Positions 1 to 11,130 of a DNA stretch of 64,000 bases are shown here, piece after piece (position 1 is the stretch's first letter; each line of letters opens with the position of its first letter). The notes under the pieces were generated by a model. It worked only from the letters and a program-made list of their open reading frames with translations. It did not search any database and was not told where the DNA came from. Source of the DNA: Larus michahellis (Eukaryota > Chordata > Aves > Charadriiformes > Laridae); NCBI RefSeq assembly GCF_964199755.1, contig NC_133896.1:63033142-63097141 (forward strand), read 5' to 3'. Made by a program: the position numbers and the translations under genes.

Positions 1-203
1 CTCTTTAGGAGGAAAACAACTCTCATAGAGGACCCAGCCATTCCATAAGTTACCACACTTGTAGTTTCACTCCTGTAACTGAAACAGAGCTGAAGTAGAG
101 CTGAACATCAGCTATGAGGTTCTTACATGCAACATAGAGTTCAAAAATGTCAAACCTTAAAGTGTTATTTTCAGACAAGATATTGTTACCTCTAACATCA
201 ACT

Positions 204-473
204 TTATCGGGGTGAACATCTATACTCCAAGATATGGGCCAGGTAAATCTTGTGCTTCTCAGAGCTGACAAACATGGAAGGATTTTTTTCTACTATCTAC
301 ACAGCTGTCCAAAAGTCTGTTTGAAATCCCAGGTCTGGTTGGAGGGTGAAGGTAGACTTGATTTCCCCAAACAAAGTCTCCAACAAGAACTTGAGCTACA
401 AACACACCATGGTGGTCTGTGCTGGATGGACAGCATTGATGAAAATAACTGGCACCTTTGGCAAAGTAGCTTC
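204..473 (-). pseudogene. Copy 1 last PARP-catalytic exon, frameshifted, acceptor lost
   Basis: Translation gives GSYFAKGASY, then FVAQVLVGDFVWGN and LLDSCVDS, the second half of a PARP12/PARP13-type ART fold. The frame then breaks at an A7 run (plus-strand T run 283-289). One frame on, MFVSSEKHKIY and AHILEY resume and end at TAA 204-206. Compared with the intact copy (ILEYSS end) the run carries one extra base. The equivalent of the intact acceptor CCTAG reads CCTGG here (plus 473-477), so the AG is gone. The frameshift alone could be a homopolymer error, but the acceptor loss is a substitution. Confidence 0.85.
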
Positions 474-2321
474 CCAGGGACCAGAAAAAGCCATGAGTAA
501 GAAAACGCATAAACCAAAGTAACAAAGATCTGCTACCTGCACTTTAGCAGTCAACTCCTCAACAAGCATCTCCTTCTCTTACCTGCTCCAAGTAGCTCCA
601 AGCACATCCTCACCAGGTGTTTCCACATGAATTTATTTTAAGGCATCAGCAGATGGGGGTGATAACTACTGTGTGTCAGCTGGTCTTCCCCAGTCATGCT
701 TTTTTCTTCCCTGGCCTCCATCCTAAGGAAAGGTCTTAGAACTTCTTCCTTGCAAAACCTGCAGAATAAACAAGGGAACTTTGAGCTGGAGCTAAGAGGA
801 ATCCCTGTGTCACCACAAATGCAAAAAATCCCACCAAGCTTCAGATACTTTTAAAAGAAACTTTGCTAGTATAACAGGAGCTATTTCAGAAATGCCAAAT
901 TGTCTTGAGGGATAAGAAAACCAAAACAAGAAATCTGAGTTCCTGATATATAGCAAACAGCTGCTACTCGCACCTCACACAGAGATAAAGACAATAAATC
1001 ACAGGCCAAACAGTGCTCTTTCAGACTCCCTCTGCAGCTTTGAACTCTATTCTCAATAGAATTAATACTTTAAGCTTTGCTCTCAGACCTCAATTTTTCT
1101 GATAAAACACTGGCCAGTAAGCAGAGCACATTTTCTACAAATTCAGTATATCTGTTACCAGAGAAGAACTGAAGTCGTCACTTGTTTAGATGTATTCAAA
1201 CATTTTCAGTTCCTCTCTATCAGAGGGGTAAAATCCATTTAACCAGTTAGATCTGTCCCCTCCCTGTTCTTTAAGTCAAACTTGTCTACTAATTTCTCAT
1301 GCTCTGTTCAGTCGCAGCCAAGTTTGACACCAGGAAATGTGTAAAACCACACATTACACCTACAAAACAAAGAGCCCACTCCACCAGAGTTTTGACTTAA
1401 TGTTTTTGCGGAATTTTTGGAAAATGCCCATGCCAACTGGAACCACATTTTTTTTTTTTCCAGGAACATTCAATCTTGGTGCTGTTTTTTCCTTGGAAAA
1501 CTTCAGACACAGACTGGTATCTCTGGTTACTGCACTCGAGCACAAGTGACCCTATCCCATGCTCCAGTTGTGAAATGATAGAGGCAGGCACCCAAAACCA
1601 GGGAGCCTTAGGTTCAGTTCAAGTGTAGGATTAAATGTAGGTCTCCCATATCCTGGGGAAACAGTCCACCCACTCCTCTGGCTGTGGTTAATCAAACTCT
1701 CAGATTTCATGAAAAAACCCAAAACACTAGCCTTCTCCATTTTGCATGAGAACATTGTAGTTGTGAGAAGCCAAACAGCAAAGAAAACATTTCTCCAAAT
1801 CCTGTTGTTCTACCAACAGGGAGGGTATGTACAACTCAAACTTATAATGCCTGGGTTTGTTGTTTTTTTCCTAAAAAAGGTCATAGAATCTGATAGATTT
1901 AAAAATGGCTTATGTAAAGCCAGGCTTACAAAATAAGATTTGTATGCACCCCAAATCTAAACCCCAGGTTTATAAAAGGCACCTTTATAATAAAAATCTT
2001 TTAAGTTGCTGGGTTTTCCTAATCAAAATTTCTGACAAAAACCAGGTCTAATTCCACAGGGCCCCAATCCTTTTCGTCAGCCCCCCTCCGATTTTTGGAT
2101 TTGGTTATTTTTCCACCATAAATCAGAGAATCGGAGCGGTTCGCTCCCAAGGAATGCGCCTGAGCCCACGAGGGCCGGGCTACAGAGGCGTGCGGAGAGG
2201 GAGGCGGTTTGCCCTTTGCCAAGGGGGAACCACCCACACGCCGGGAGGACAGGATGGGGGCCCAGCCATTATCTGAATGGCTCCACTGCCACCAGGGGAA
2301 TGAAGTAAAGCGGATACAAAC
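474..2321 (-). other. Copy 1 intron region lacking the catalytic-His exon
   Basis: In the intact copy this interval holds a 152-bp exon encoding LLFHGTS and NFDWRICGTHG. I read the interval on the minus strand and found no equivalent. A block at about 535-645 (TTTAGCAG, then CACATCCTCA and GTGTTTCCACAT) resembles 21295-21375 in the intact copy, so intronic sequence was duplicated together with the exons. The short open frames at 1337-1936 show no recognisable protein. Confidence 0.55.
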
Positions 2322-2452
2322 CACTGGAAATCCTGCCAAAGCATTGGGCTCTGAGTCCTCCAGAGCTTGCGGATGCTGTAATCCTTCATTGTCTGCTGAA
2401 ATAGGTTCTCAGTTTCCCTGTATTTGCTGTCAGCGCAGCTGACTTCTACTAG
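2322..2452 (-). pseudogene. Copy 1 first PARP-catalytic exon (open)
   Basis: The exon is 131 bp, the same length as its partner at 23587-23717. It has acceptor CCAG, donor GTTTGT (the same as the intact copy) and an open frame with LVEVSCADSKY, LFQQTMKDYSIRKL and LWQDFQW. It encodes the N-terminal helix of the PARP catalytic domain before the HG exon. The exon is undamaged but is followed by no HG exon, so it is part of a broken gene. Confidence 0.8.
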
Positions 2453-3396
2453 CTGGAAAGAAGTTAACGCAACACAGACCAATGTGTTACAGCGCTTTCG
2501 GTTACACCTCCCCGTTCCATCCCAAAGGACCTAGCACCACCACCGCCGGTGCGATTGTGGCCTGGGATTTTTCAGAGCCCTTTCTCACTTATTCATGGTG
2601 CTTTCCACACTCTTGTTCCTGTCACAGTGTGCTCTCAACTCCTACTCTGAGAGCTTGTCTATATACAAGGGAGATATTGCTCTCTGTGGAGCACATTTCT
2701 TCTGCCCGAAGAGCATTTGCAGTCCTAAGTGAGCTAAAGCGAAGCTGTGCAAAGACACCGGGGGTTCAGAATAGGTGTCCAGCTATAGGTGTCCGGAAAA
2801 GAGAAGGTGAAATCATTGTTCTATATCAAGAGCACCCTTATCTTTCTTGTGCACCAACTCATCTTCATAGACAAACCCTGATGTTACTTTAGTGGGTCAA
2901 CAAAGCAGCTTTATTGATAATCAAGCTGCCTGATGTTTCAAAAACACACAAGACCTAAATCTCATTATAGCAATACTGAATGAGCTGACGGTGCCTGTAA
3001 TGTGCATGCTTTGATTTGAAATTCTAAAGTGTGACTGAGTTTTAAAGGAGAAACAGTCCTGTGAATAAGGAGCACTGATCATCTACTTCCAGATCATCAG
3101 CTGTCACCTAGGTCAACCCAGCGCAATGGATAAACCAACATTTCTATGCATTTTGGCCATTTAGATGTACAATGCCATGGTGTGAATGGACAGCCCTCTG
3201 TCCCCTGCAAAGCTCTTCTGCAAAGCCGTCTTTGTCCTTCTTGCAGCTGTACATTTTTGAGTAACACGCTGGCAAGCTGAAAACTAACAAAACCAGTCCC
3301 TGAACTCAGGCATGTATTTTAGATTTGCTTGATGCGAGCCATGACAGACTATAACTTTTCCCAAAGTAATGAGCAGATGTGAACAGATATATATAC

Positions 3397-3470
3397 CTAG
3401 TATCCTATTTCAGGCAGCGCTGAACAGTCCCAGTCTGAAGGAAACATTACATAAGTGAACGGCATCCGAT
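3397..3470 (-). pseudogene. Copy 1 linker exon with stop at the splice junction
   Basis: The frame reads DWDCSALPEIGY and then TAG immediately before a GT (GTATAT). The intact copy reads WDRSALPDIGYK with AAG before GTACGG. The final Lys codon has therefore become a stop exactly at the exon end. The upstream boundary is approximate, because the part matching the start of the intact exon is diverged. Confidence 0.75.
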
Positions 3471-4696
3471 TGCCTGTTTAAAACAAGTTTGACCAAGATT
3501 AACAAACTCAAGGGGTTTCCACAAGACAGTCTCCTGGTCATTTTTAGGGACTGCCTCAGAAAACCTTCTGTCTTATATTCTGTATACACTATTCTCTCTC
3601 AGTAATGCAAGCTACAAGTAGAGAATGTCCGTGTATGTTACAGCATACATATAGCAAGATGCATCACGCAATGCTTTCAGCTTTTCCTTCCTTGCTTGGC
3701 TACATGCTTATAAACACGGTTAATAATATTGCGACCTAGTCCTGTCTAAAGAAAGTACAAACAGCTCTTCAAGCACGATCCCTGCATCACCTCTCCTTAC
3801 CAACACCAGGCCATATTGGCCTCTTCTGGCAGTAAGCTACCAAAAAAAAAAAAAAAAGAAAAAGAAAAAGAAGAAGCAGTGGCACAAACAGTTCACACAA
3901 TGCCTGTTGAAATGCTAAGAAATGATTAAAACTATCCTTTCCTGAACTGGAGAGCAAGACCATGCAATTCAATCCACTGGGAGAGGAATCAGAGAAGGAA
4001 AAGCCCACCAAAACCATGCCAGATTATCAACATCTGCCTTTTGTTCCAAACGGAGCAGTCATTTTCTTCCCATTTCTCTTATTTCCCCTGACTGCTACAA
4101 GGCTCTACCCACGCCTGTTTCAACGACACTGCACAAATTTCCCCTAATTGATGTCTGCACTCTTCCAGTCCCACTCTTTCTCGTCCTCCAGATTACAGCA
4201 TCCACAAATCAGGATGTCAGCCTGATTCCCCGAGCTTCCCAGCTCACTAGCAGGCTGTTTGACAAACCAAAAGTATGTCTTCTCCAGGGTATGTGGCTAT
4301 TCATGTCTGAGCTGGACCTGTTGTTTCACTTTGTCACCAGTATCACCATAGAAGAATATAAAACATTAGCCTAGAAACTGCATTACAGTAGAGTTTTTCT
4401 GTCCCCGTCAGAATTATCTGAACACCCCCAGCCATGTAACTTTCCACCAGCAGAAAGTGGGAAGCTGCCCTGGCAGCCTCCAGGCCGATGGGATTTCTCC
4501 TGGGTGCACTCCCCTTGCAGCACCCCTGCCACAGTGACTGCCTGCCAACCCTGTCAAACCCACCGCCCAGCCTAACTGCACAAAGCCTGCACCATCAGCA
4601 GATGAATGAGTCATCTTGAAGCAGGAGAGGACTTAATAAACGGATATTATTTTCCACAGGCAGGAAAATAATGGGCATAACATCCCATGCCTTTCC

Positions 4697-4787
4697 TTGT
4701 CCCGTTTCCTACTGCCACTCATTGTGGCGCTAGGACTTCTGCAGATTTTTATCACAGTCTGAGCATTCAGATTTCTCTGGACTGTTT
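4697..4787 (-). pseudogene. Copy 1 WWE C-terminal exon (VQRNL motif)
   Basis: After acceptor TTTCAAG the frame reads ETVQRNLNAQTVIKICRSPS, matching the WWE tail (VQKNL...RRP type) of PARP12 and the sister exons at 12187-12283 and 25805-25895. No GT donor is present at the position aligned with the intact exon end: the sequence reads ACAAGGAAAGG. Upstream acceptor and frame are sound. Confidence 0.7.
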
Positions 4788-6850
4788 CTTGAAAGAGAAG
4801 ACAAACGCACCACGAATGAGAAAGGACGTTTTTGCCAGCTGGGAATGCTGCCCAGGAGAGCAGATGTCATTGTGCAACACAGTGGGATTAACCTCGCTCA
4901 TGCTGCTCCTGCACCCAGCCCCTCCTCTGCCCCCTGCCATGTCTGCTTCAGGCATTTTGCTGTCAGTAGGAAGGGATCTGTGCAGACGTTGTGAGCTGTA
5001 GCAGCTGACTGAGAAGCTGGTTATCACCATCACCCAATTTCACGTTTTCTTCCCTTCACATAGATTCTCTCTCTGAGGCTTAGGGGGCTGTTGACCTGGC
5101 TTCCAACCAGCACCAGCTCCTCTGGTGGCGTTGAGAGAAGAGACCCTCTCCTCTCTGACCTCTGGTGATAGCACAGGGCAAACACTCAGAGTCACTTGAA
5201 GCACTGCCTGTGAAAGTTTTGGGGAGGTTTGTGGACATCTTTTTGACTGTGCCTCACTCCAGGTGGTCAAAGCGTGGTGATACCCAGTAAACTTTTCATT
5301 CCATTTATAGTAGTGTGATCTCTCTCATAAAAACAGGCCTCTCTGAACTACCTAGTCCTTCTCTGGGGATCTAGACTCTGCTTTACTCATACTACGTCTT
5401 TTCTGTTTTCCACCAGTGTGACACAGTGCCTCACACGGAGCTCCCCATCCCAGGCGCCTTCACTATTTTGCTGGAGATGTTTGGGGTGATTCCTGCCACT
5501 CCCCACCACCTGGCAGCTGGTGCTGCCCACACCAGGTGAGGCCCTGGTAGCTCAGCGAAGGACTATGCCTCCCTCGGAGCCTGAGGAAGCCCCGACCCTG
5601 CTATGTGCAGATGGATTCACCAGCCCCCACGCAGTGACGTGCCCGGATTGTGTCAGATGACCCAGGCTCGGCTTTATCCCTGGGGAGGTTGTAAGGATAA
5701 CGACTCCACACACTCACTTACAAGAGCACAGTAATGGAGCGGAGCTATGAGAAGATAAAACCCAAAATGAGTTACCGAGATGGTGCTCGGCCACTGTCTG
5801 AGCGCTAATTCACTGGCCTGCTTGCAGCTCACTTGCCCTGCAGAGATCTTGAACAAACTTCTCTCTTTTTCTAGCTGTGCAACAAGGCCACCAGAGAAGC
5901 CATGCTCTTTTTCTAGCCCCAGACAGGAGAAAGGGACATCCTACCTACCTCTTGTTCCCTCAGACTAGTTTGGAAGATACTATATGGTGATGCACACCAC
6001 CTCCTCTAGGCATAAGACATAACACACTTTCTAATATTTTAACCAAGGCTGCCTTCCACAGCTTACAGCCTCCTTCAAATACGATATATCATGAGCAACC
6101 ATCACGGCACATGATTTCTTTTTAAACTCTGCACAGAATGTATATATACCATAGAAACTCAAATACAGTTCACAATTAGCTTAAGCTGTGGTGCTCCTGA
6201 CCTTCCTTTTTCCCTCTTCCTCTTCCACAAGAGAACGGCCACAGCAGTTTGTGGGGGTTTTGTTGTGCTTTGGAAAGCCCTAGCTCTATGGCACATTCAC
6301 ACCCAAGGAAAAGCACAGTCACCAGAATGTCACGCTCACAGTGCACCGTGGTAAACTGGATTCATACAGAAAGTCAAATTACAATGCATGCAACAACCAC
6401 CTACGCTGTGTATGCACAAGAGGGACAACATATCCGTGATGAATTAGTCACTGTCATTCCCTTCAACATACTTGCATCCTTATTTCAGCCCTTGATTTCC
6501 CAATTGTAAATACATAAGAAAGGTTCCCGTATTTACAACCTTAGCTCAGCATGGTGTAACATCAAGGAGACAGGGACACTACCCTAAAATGTCTCTCTGT
6601 TCACACCAGAGCCAACCCCAGTTTTGATTAGTCTGCAAAAACTGCTTCCATTTTCTCTATTTCACGTTTCACTTCCCTCCTCTTCCCCTTCTTACTGTGC
6701 TAAGAGATGCTGCTTGTTCTCCAGGAAAAGTTCCCCCATTGCTCTCACATCCAAGCAGAAAAGGATTTTCAATGACATTTTGGAAAAGAAGCTGCATGAC
6801 TGTTAGCTGCCCCGTTAGCATGTCAAGAGGTAAGCACACAGATCTTTTAC

Positions 6851-6960
6851 CTTTGAAATCTGTCTCATATTTCTGCAAACCAGCTTGAAGTTCAAAAGTG
6901 TACTGATGAGTTTGAAACCACGTCTGCTGAAGTTATAGGGGCAGCACCTTATTCTGGATG
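6851..6960 (-). pseudogene. Copy 1 WWE part-b exon with in-frame stops
   Basis: It lies between a good acceptor (CTGTAG) and a good donor (GTAAAAG). The start reads HPE followed by TAA (6949-6951), then AAPITSADVVSNSSVHF and TGA. In another frame the end reads ELQAGLQKYETDFK, the typical WWE FxAGxxxYExxF strand. The length is 110 bp against 121 bp in the intact copies, so there is a net frame-changing deletion as well as the stops. Confidence 0.8.
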
Positions 6961-8115
6961 CTACAGAGGAGAAGGATATTTGTTAGCGATGGGCTTTGGG
7001 CCACGGGGGTGTCACACACTTGGCAGAGTTGGATTTGGCACCTGTACAAGCCATGGGGAAAAGCCAGTGATTTAAACTAGTCGGGTCACAGACTCATCTC
7101 TGAGCCACGGCAGGGTCTCTCTGCTGTCTTTGCCAGTCCCTGCACCACTGCGGATCGGAGGGGCTCTCTCCTGTCCACCTCTTCTCCCTGTGTACCCCAC
7201 AGGGGACCTCTGCAGGTGGCTGCAGTGCAGTCTGATTACCAGTTCGTGTCACCTCCCTTCACGGCCTTGGCGCAGTGCCACCCACCTCGCTCCTCGCAGC
7301 GCTTCACCCTCCTCCGGCTGCCCTGTGGGGAAGAAATAGAGGCTCCCCGGAAGGAGGAGCTGCAATTCCAGGCTCCGGAGTTATTTCCGAAAGAGCTTAA
7401 AGGTGGGGATGGTTCCCAAGGGCCTTGATGGGAAAAACTGGTGGTTTTCAGGGACTTGTTTTCCAGCAGAAGTACACAGAAAGGGAACCCTTCTCGCATA
7501 CGCAGAATTTTCAAATTAAAATGAGTTTTCAACAAATTCCTCAGACATCTGTAAAGGTAGCCTGTTTTCAGAGCTGGATTAACTGGGAACATTGAAGGAA
7601 ATCAGCAAAAATGACAGAAATGTCCGAGGTGATCAAGAAAGCACTGGGAGAATATCTGTGTCACATCTATTAAATGAAGCCAGCAGGTGCTAAGTTCAAA
7701 GCACAGAAAAGGAGAGCCTCCTTCAGGCAACATTCAGTTTGGCTGTGGGAATACTTGCCCTAAAACGTTGTGGATGCTAATAGTTTATGCAGATATAAAA
7801 AGTGATGGAATAATTACTGAAAGAATAAAGCACTCAGGGTTATTACATATATAGATACCAACTCTGATGCAGGAAATCCCCAAGCCAAAAATTGCTGGAA
7901 GCAGGGAGAGCATTTTGGGAAAGTATCACTACATGTGCACCTTGATCTTATAATTTCCTTTGGGCACCTGTGTCATCCAGCTATGGGGATGGGCTCTGGA
8001 GCTCGGTGGACCTCCTGTCCTGACGTGCTCCAGCCTTTCCTACACTTTAAGGGAAGGAGACAGCAAAAAGGGAGTGACTGGCATAGGGTGCTCGGCATGA
8101 GAGAGAGATGCTCAC

Positions 8116-8195
8116 CTGTTTCCCATATTCAACCCAATGGTGGTGCCCATCCAGCCAATACCAGCCGCTTTCCATCCTGCCCATGGAGCAGGCAT
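8116..8195 (-). pseudogene. Copy 1 WWE part-a exon
   Basis: The frame reads MESGWYWLDGHHHWVEYGKQ up to donor GTGAGC, the first half of a WWE domain (W, W and E in WYW...WVEYG). The proposed acceptor GATCACAG gives the same entry phase as the intact exon at 27543. An ATG directly before the WWE core is shared with the intact copy. This exon is open; the damage lies downstream. Confidence 0.75.
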
Positions 8196-8589
8196 CTGTG
8201 ATCGACAGAGAGTGCAGAAAGATGACCATGGGCAATAAAAAAGGCAGATCTGTTTCTGCCAGTCCCGGAAGCATTTGCAATAAGTCTGCAGCCCTTCAGT
8301 GCGCTCTGCAGCACTCCCTGTCTCTTACGTCCTCCTCCAGCTCTTCCTGCTGCCGGTCAAAATCAGCCCTAATCTGCACTTCGTGTTCAGCAGCTGTGAT
8401 TGAACTGTGATTTTTTGGGGAGAGGTGGAACTGACCTGGTCGTGGTCCAGATGGTCACGAAGACCGGGACCCAGCAGATCCTACGGGCTGCTGACTGTTA
8501 ACTTGTGCGATACCACCCAGATCTACCTCAGCCCCACACTTCACCACGACCACCCTCGGCTCTCCCACCGCCCTCCCATCATACCCCAA

Positions 8590-8930
8590 ATCCCACACGC
8601 TCCTACATCGTCCTCCTCCTCCTCCTCCTCCCCTCATAGCCCCCTACAGCTCCGCGCACACGGACAGCCCTTCCCGCGGAGGGGTTCCCGGAGCTGGGAA
8701 CTTCCCGGGCCGCCCGGCCAGCGGGGGCTCCCGGCAGGTCCCCAGAGCTGGACGGGCACCGCCACCTAGGGACCCGGCAGCAGAAGGCTGCGGCACCCCT
8801 GCGCACCCCCGCATCCCTGCCCCTGCCCGCCCCCGCGCCACGGGCGGATGTGCCTCGTCGCCGACCTGTGCGCCGGTTCCTCCGGAGCGCGGCTGGAAGG
8901 GAAAGGTGAAGGCAGGCAGAATGAGCAGCA
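8590..8930. promoter_or_regulatory. CpG-rich block, candidate promoter
   Basis: The block is dense in CG dinucleotides and GC-only runs (for example CCCGGGCCGCCCGGCC near 8705) in an otherwise AT-moderate region. It lies about 400 bp upstream, in minus-strand sense, of the copy 1 WWE exon. It may be the former promoter or first exon of copy 1, or a promoter of an unseen transcript. No reading frame here is recognisable. The CpG observed/expected ratio was not computed. Confidence 0.45.
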
Positions 8931-9139
8931 CCGGTTTTGGCGTGGGGGGACGTTGGCTGTGAGAAAAGGAGTGGCCCCTGCAGCGTGCCTTGAACACCCC
9001 CTCAGCCCGGCACAGGCAGCAGAGCATGAAAGTTCGGGTAACCTTCTTTTCGAGGTACTCCTGATTTGTTTTTTTCCCTTTTGTTCTGTGCCATTTTCAT
9101 TTTCAGTGTCCATCACAATGACTCTGCACACACAGCCTG

Positions 9140-9511
9140 GAGAAGAGAAGGCTCCAGGAAGACCTTGTAGTGGCCTTTCAGTTCCCAAAGAGGGCCTACA
9201 GGAAAGATGGGGAGGGACTCTTTATCAGGGAGTGTAAAGATAGGAAGAGGGGTAACGGTTTTAAATTGAAAGAGGGGAAATTTAGGTTAGGTATTAGGAT
9301 GAAATTCTTTACTTTGAGGGTGGTGAGACACTGGAACAGGCTGCCTGGAGAAGCCGTGGATGCCCCATCACTGGAAGTGTTCAAGGCCAGGCTGGATATG
9401 GCTTTGAGCAACTTGGTCTAGTGGGAGGTGTCCCGGCCCATGGCAGGGGGTTGTAACTACATGATCTTTAAGGGCCCTTCCAACCTAAATCACTCTATGA
9501 TTCTGTGTCTG
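9140..9511 (+). mobile_element. CR1 LINE 3' fragment
   Basis: The plus-strand frame reads HWNRLPGEAVDAPSLEVFKARLD, the C-terminal end of the avian CR1 ORF2 product. The familiar CR1 tail follows (CCATGGCAGGGGG, GATCTTTAAGGGCCCTTCCAA, TCTATGATTCTGTG), ending near 9511. It is 5' truncated, as usual for LINEs. Confidence 0.85.
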
Positions 9512-9928
9512 AAGACCTGTCCGACAGCTGAAGAACAGATTGTCACCTGTTTTTGCCCTGTTTTGAGGAGCACTTTTTTCCTTGGAGTTATCCTGACTAA
9601 AAGATCAAGAGACCTGGCATAGTATGGGTCCTGCACCCCATCACACGGTGCAGTCATGCTCAGGGGGCTCCAAAATCCACCCTCAGCTCCCACACCTTCC
9701 TGCTCCCTCTGCTTAGGCTGGGGCTGTATCCTTCTTGCATCAACAACTGCACATGTCCTTGTGCCAGCTCAGTGGAGGATTCCCTTCTTCCCCTCCTCCC
9801 CTTCGTGCTGCTGTAGCACTTACAATTCACAAAGCGCATTTCACCCCTCTTGTTCCCTCACCTGCCTTCTCCCAGGATGCTCTGCATTGCAGAGCCAGTC
9901 GCATCCCACCTGCAAACAGATATTTCAC

Positions 9929-10049
9929 CTTTAAAGTTGATCTCATGCTGCTGAGAACCTGCCTGAAACTGGAGAGTGCTTTTCTGGTCAGTCTGAAATG
10001 CCTTCTCCACCTGTGTCGAGGTTACAGTGGCAGCACAGTGATTTGGGCA
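9929..10049 (-). pseudogene. Copy 2 WWE part-b exon, intact
   Basis: The exon is 121 bp, exactly the length of the intact copy's exon, with acceptor TCTAG and donor GTGAAAT. The open frame reads PNHCAATVTST, QVEKAFQTDQK and LQFQAGSQQHEINFK, a good WWE second half; the intact copy has HCSATVKSAD and FRAGSQMYELHF. The next exon it could splice to is copy 1's part a (8116) or the WWE tail (4787). It is classed as pseudogene only because no complete copy 2 gene surrounds it. Confidence 0.75.
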
Positions 10050-10759
10050 CTAGAAAAAGGAGGGGAATTATCCATCAGAAAAAAGTTTTGGCTTAAAGGG
10101 CCCGCAGAGCAGCATTTTATTTGTCAACCAAGGGTAATTGCCTATGACTTGGAGTTTCCCAGTGCACCCCAGCCCCACCCCACCTCCCACCAGAAGCTGT
10201 TTGCTGGGCACTGCTCCCTCCTCATTACTCATTACAGCATGCACAGATGAGGTCTGGTAGGGTGGTGTATCCCCAGAGTCCTGTCCGTCTCTGCAGTCTG
10301 TAGTACCTGCCGCCTTCTCCTCAGGCATTCCACGTAGGATTGGAGAACATCACAACAGCTCTTGAAACAGTCATGTTTTGCTGTTGTTCCTTATCAGTGC
10401 CTGGGATAGCTTTCTGGCGCTCTTCTGCAGTGAGTTATTAGGATTTCCAAAAGGAAAAAGCACTCTCCTCACAAGTTCACACACACAACATAAAAATTGT
10501 TTAGCTGAAAGCAATTTTGAAAGGCTCTGGTTTGGCCAAGAAAATAAACACTCTTCAGACTTCGATCTCACTCTGGGTCCCGAGTGATGGAAGTAAAATT
10601 ATGAAAGGCTGCCAAATACATCAAAATGCATATATGCCATGGGGAGGCACTGAGGCCAGACCTGAGACTTATGTGAAAGGCACTGATTGGAAAGGGCGAA
10701 AGAAATGGCAGCCCCTGAGGGGTGGCCAGCACACGGGCAGGGAGGGGAGAGGTGCTTAC

Positions 10760-10807
10760 TGCCTCTCCGTATCCCTGCTGCTGGGTACTGTCATCCACCC
10801 AGTACCA
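10760..10807 (-). pseudogene. Copy 2 WWE part-a exon, no usable acceptor
   Basis: The frame reads WYWVDDSTQQQGYGEA and then donor GTAAGC in the same phase as the other part-a exons. The second conserved W and the E of the core are replaced (QQQGYGEA in place of RWIEYGEE). An in-frame TAA lies at 10814-10816 with no AG between it and the core, so this exon cannot be entered in frame from upstream. Confidence 0.65.
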
Positions 10808-11130
10808 GAGGTTTTAGGTACCGACCATGGGTGAGCACCGGGGTGTGACACACCAAGAGGAAAGCTGTGGAGGTGGAATTAAAAAGCAAATCAGTGCCTG
10901 GTAGCTATGGAAATCAGTAACCTCCATTTTCACCCCTTCCATCCTCTGTGTTCACCTCCTTCTCCCAGTGTAGCTATTGCAGCACCTTCCCTCCCCTGGT
11001 CCAGGCAGGTCGTGTGTGAGAAGACACCTCCAGTTCTGCCACCCCTCACCTCAAGAGGCCCAGAAATCAGAGTTGTTCTTTATGGTACTGATAGTGAAGG
11101 AGGAGAGAGATGGCAAACAGCATGACATGT

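Larger units (their letters stand above)
204..8195 (-). pseudogene. PARP12/ZC3HAV1-like copy 1, decayed WWE-ADP-ribosyltransferase gene
   Basis: Six exons of a WWE plus PARP-catalytic gene can be matched in order to the intact copy at 20947-27602: WWE part a (8116-8195), WWE part b (6851-6960), WWE end (4697-4787), linker (3397-about 3470), first catalytic exon (2322-2452) and last catalytic exon (204-473). The exon carrying the NAD-binding HG motif, expected between 473 and 2322, was not found. Lesions seen directly are TAA and TGA stops in WWE part b, TAG at the last linker codon, loss of the AG acceptor before the last exon and a one-base insertion in its A-run. Several independent lesions argue for a pseudogene rather than a single sequencing error. 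No CCCH zinc-finger exons precede it. Confidence 0.85.

Noticed and set aside
8407-9237. Overlapping frames of 120-140 codons on both strands
   Set aside because: They coincide with the GC/CpG-rich block, where stops are rare, and match no family.
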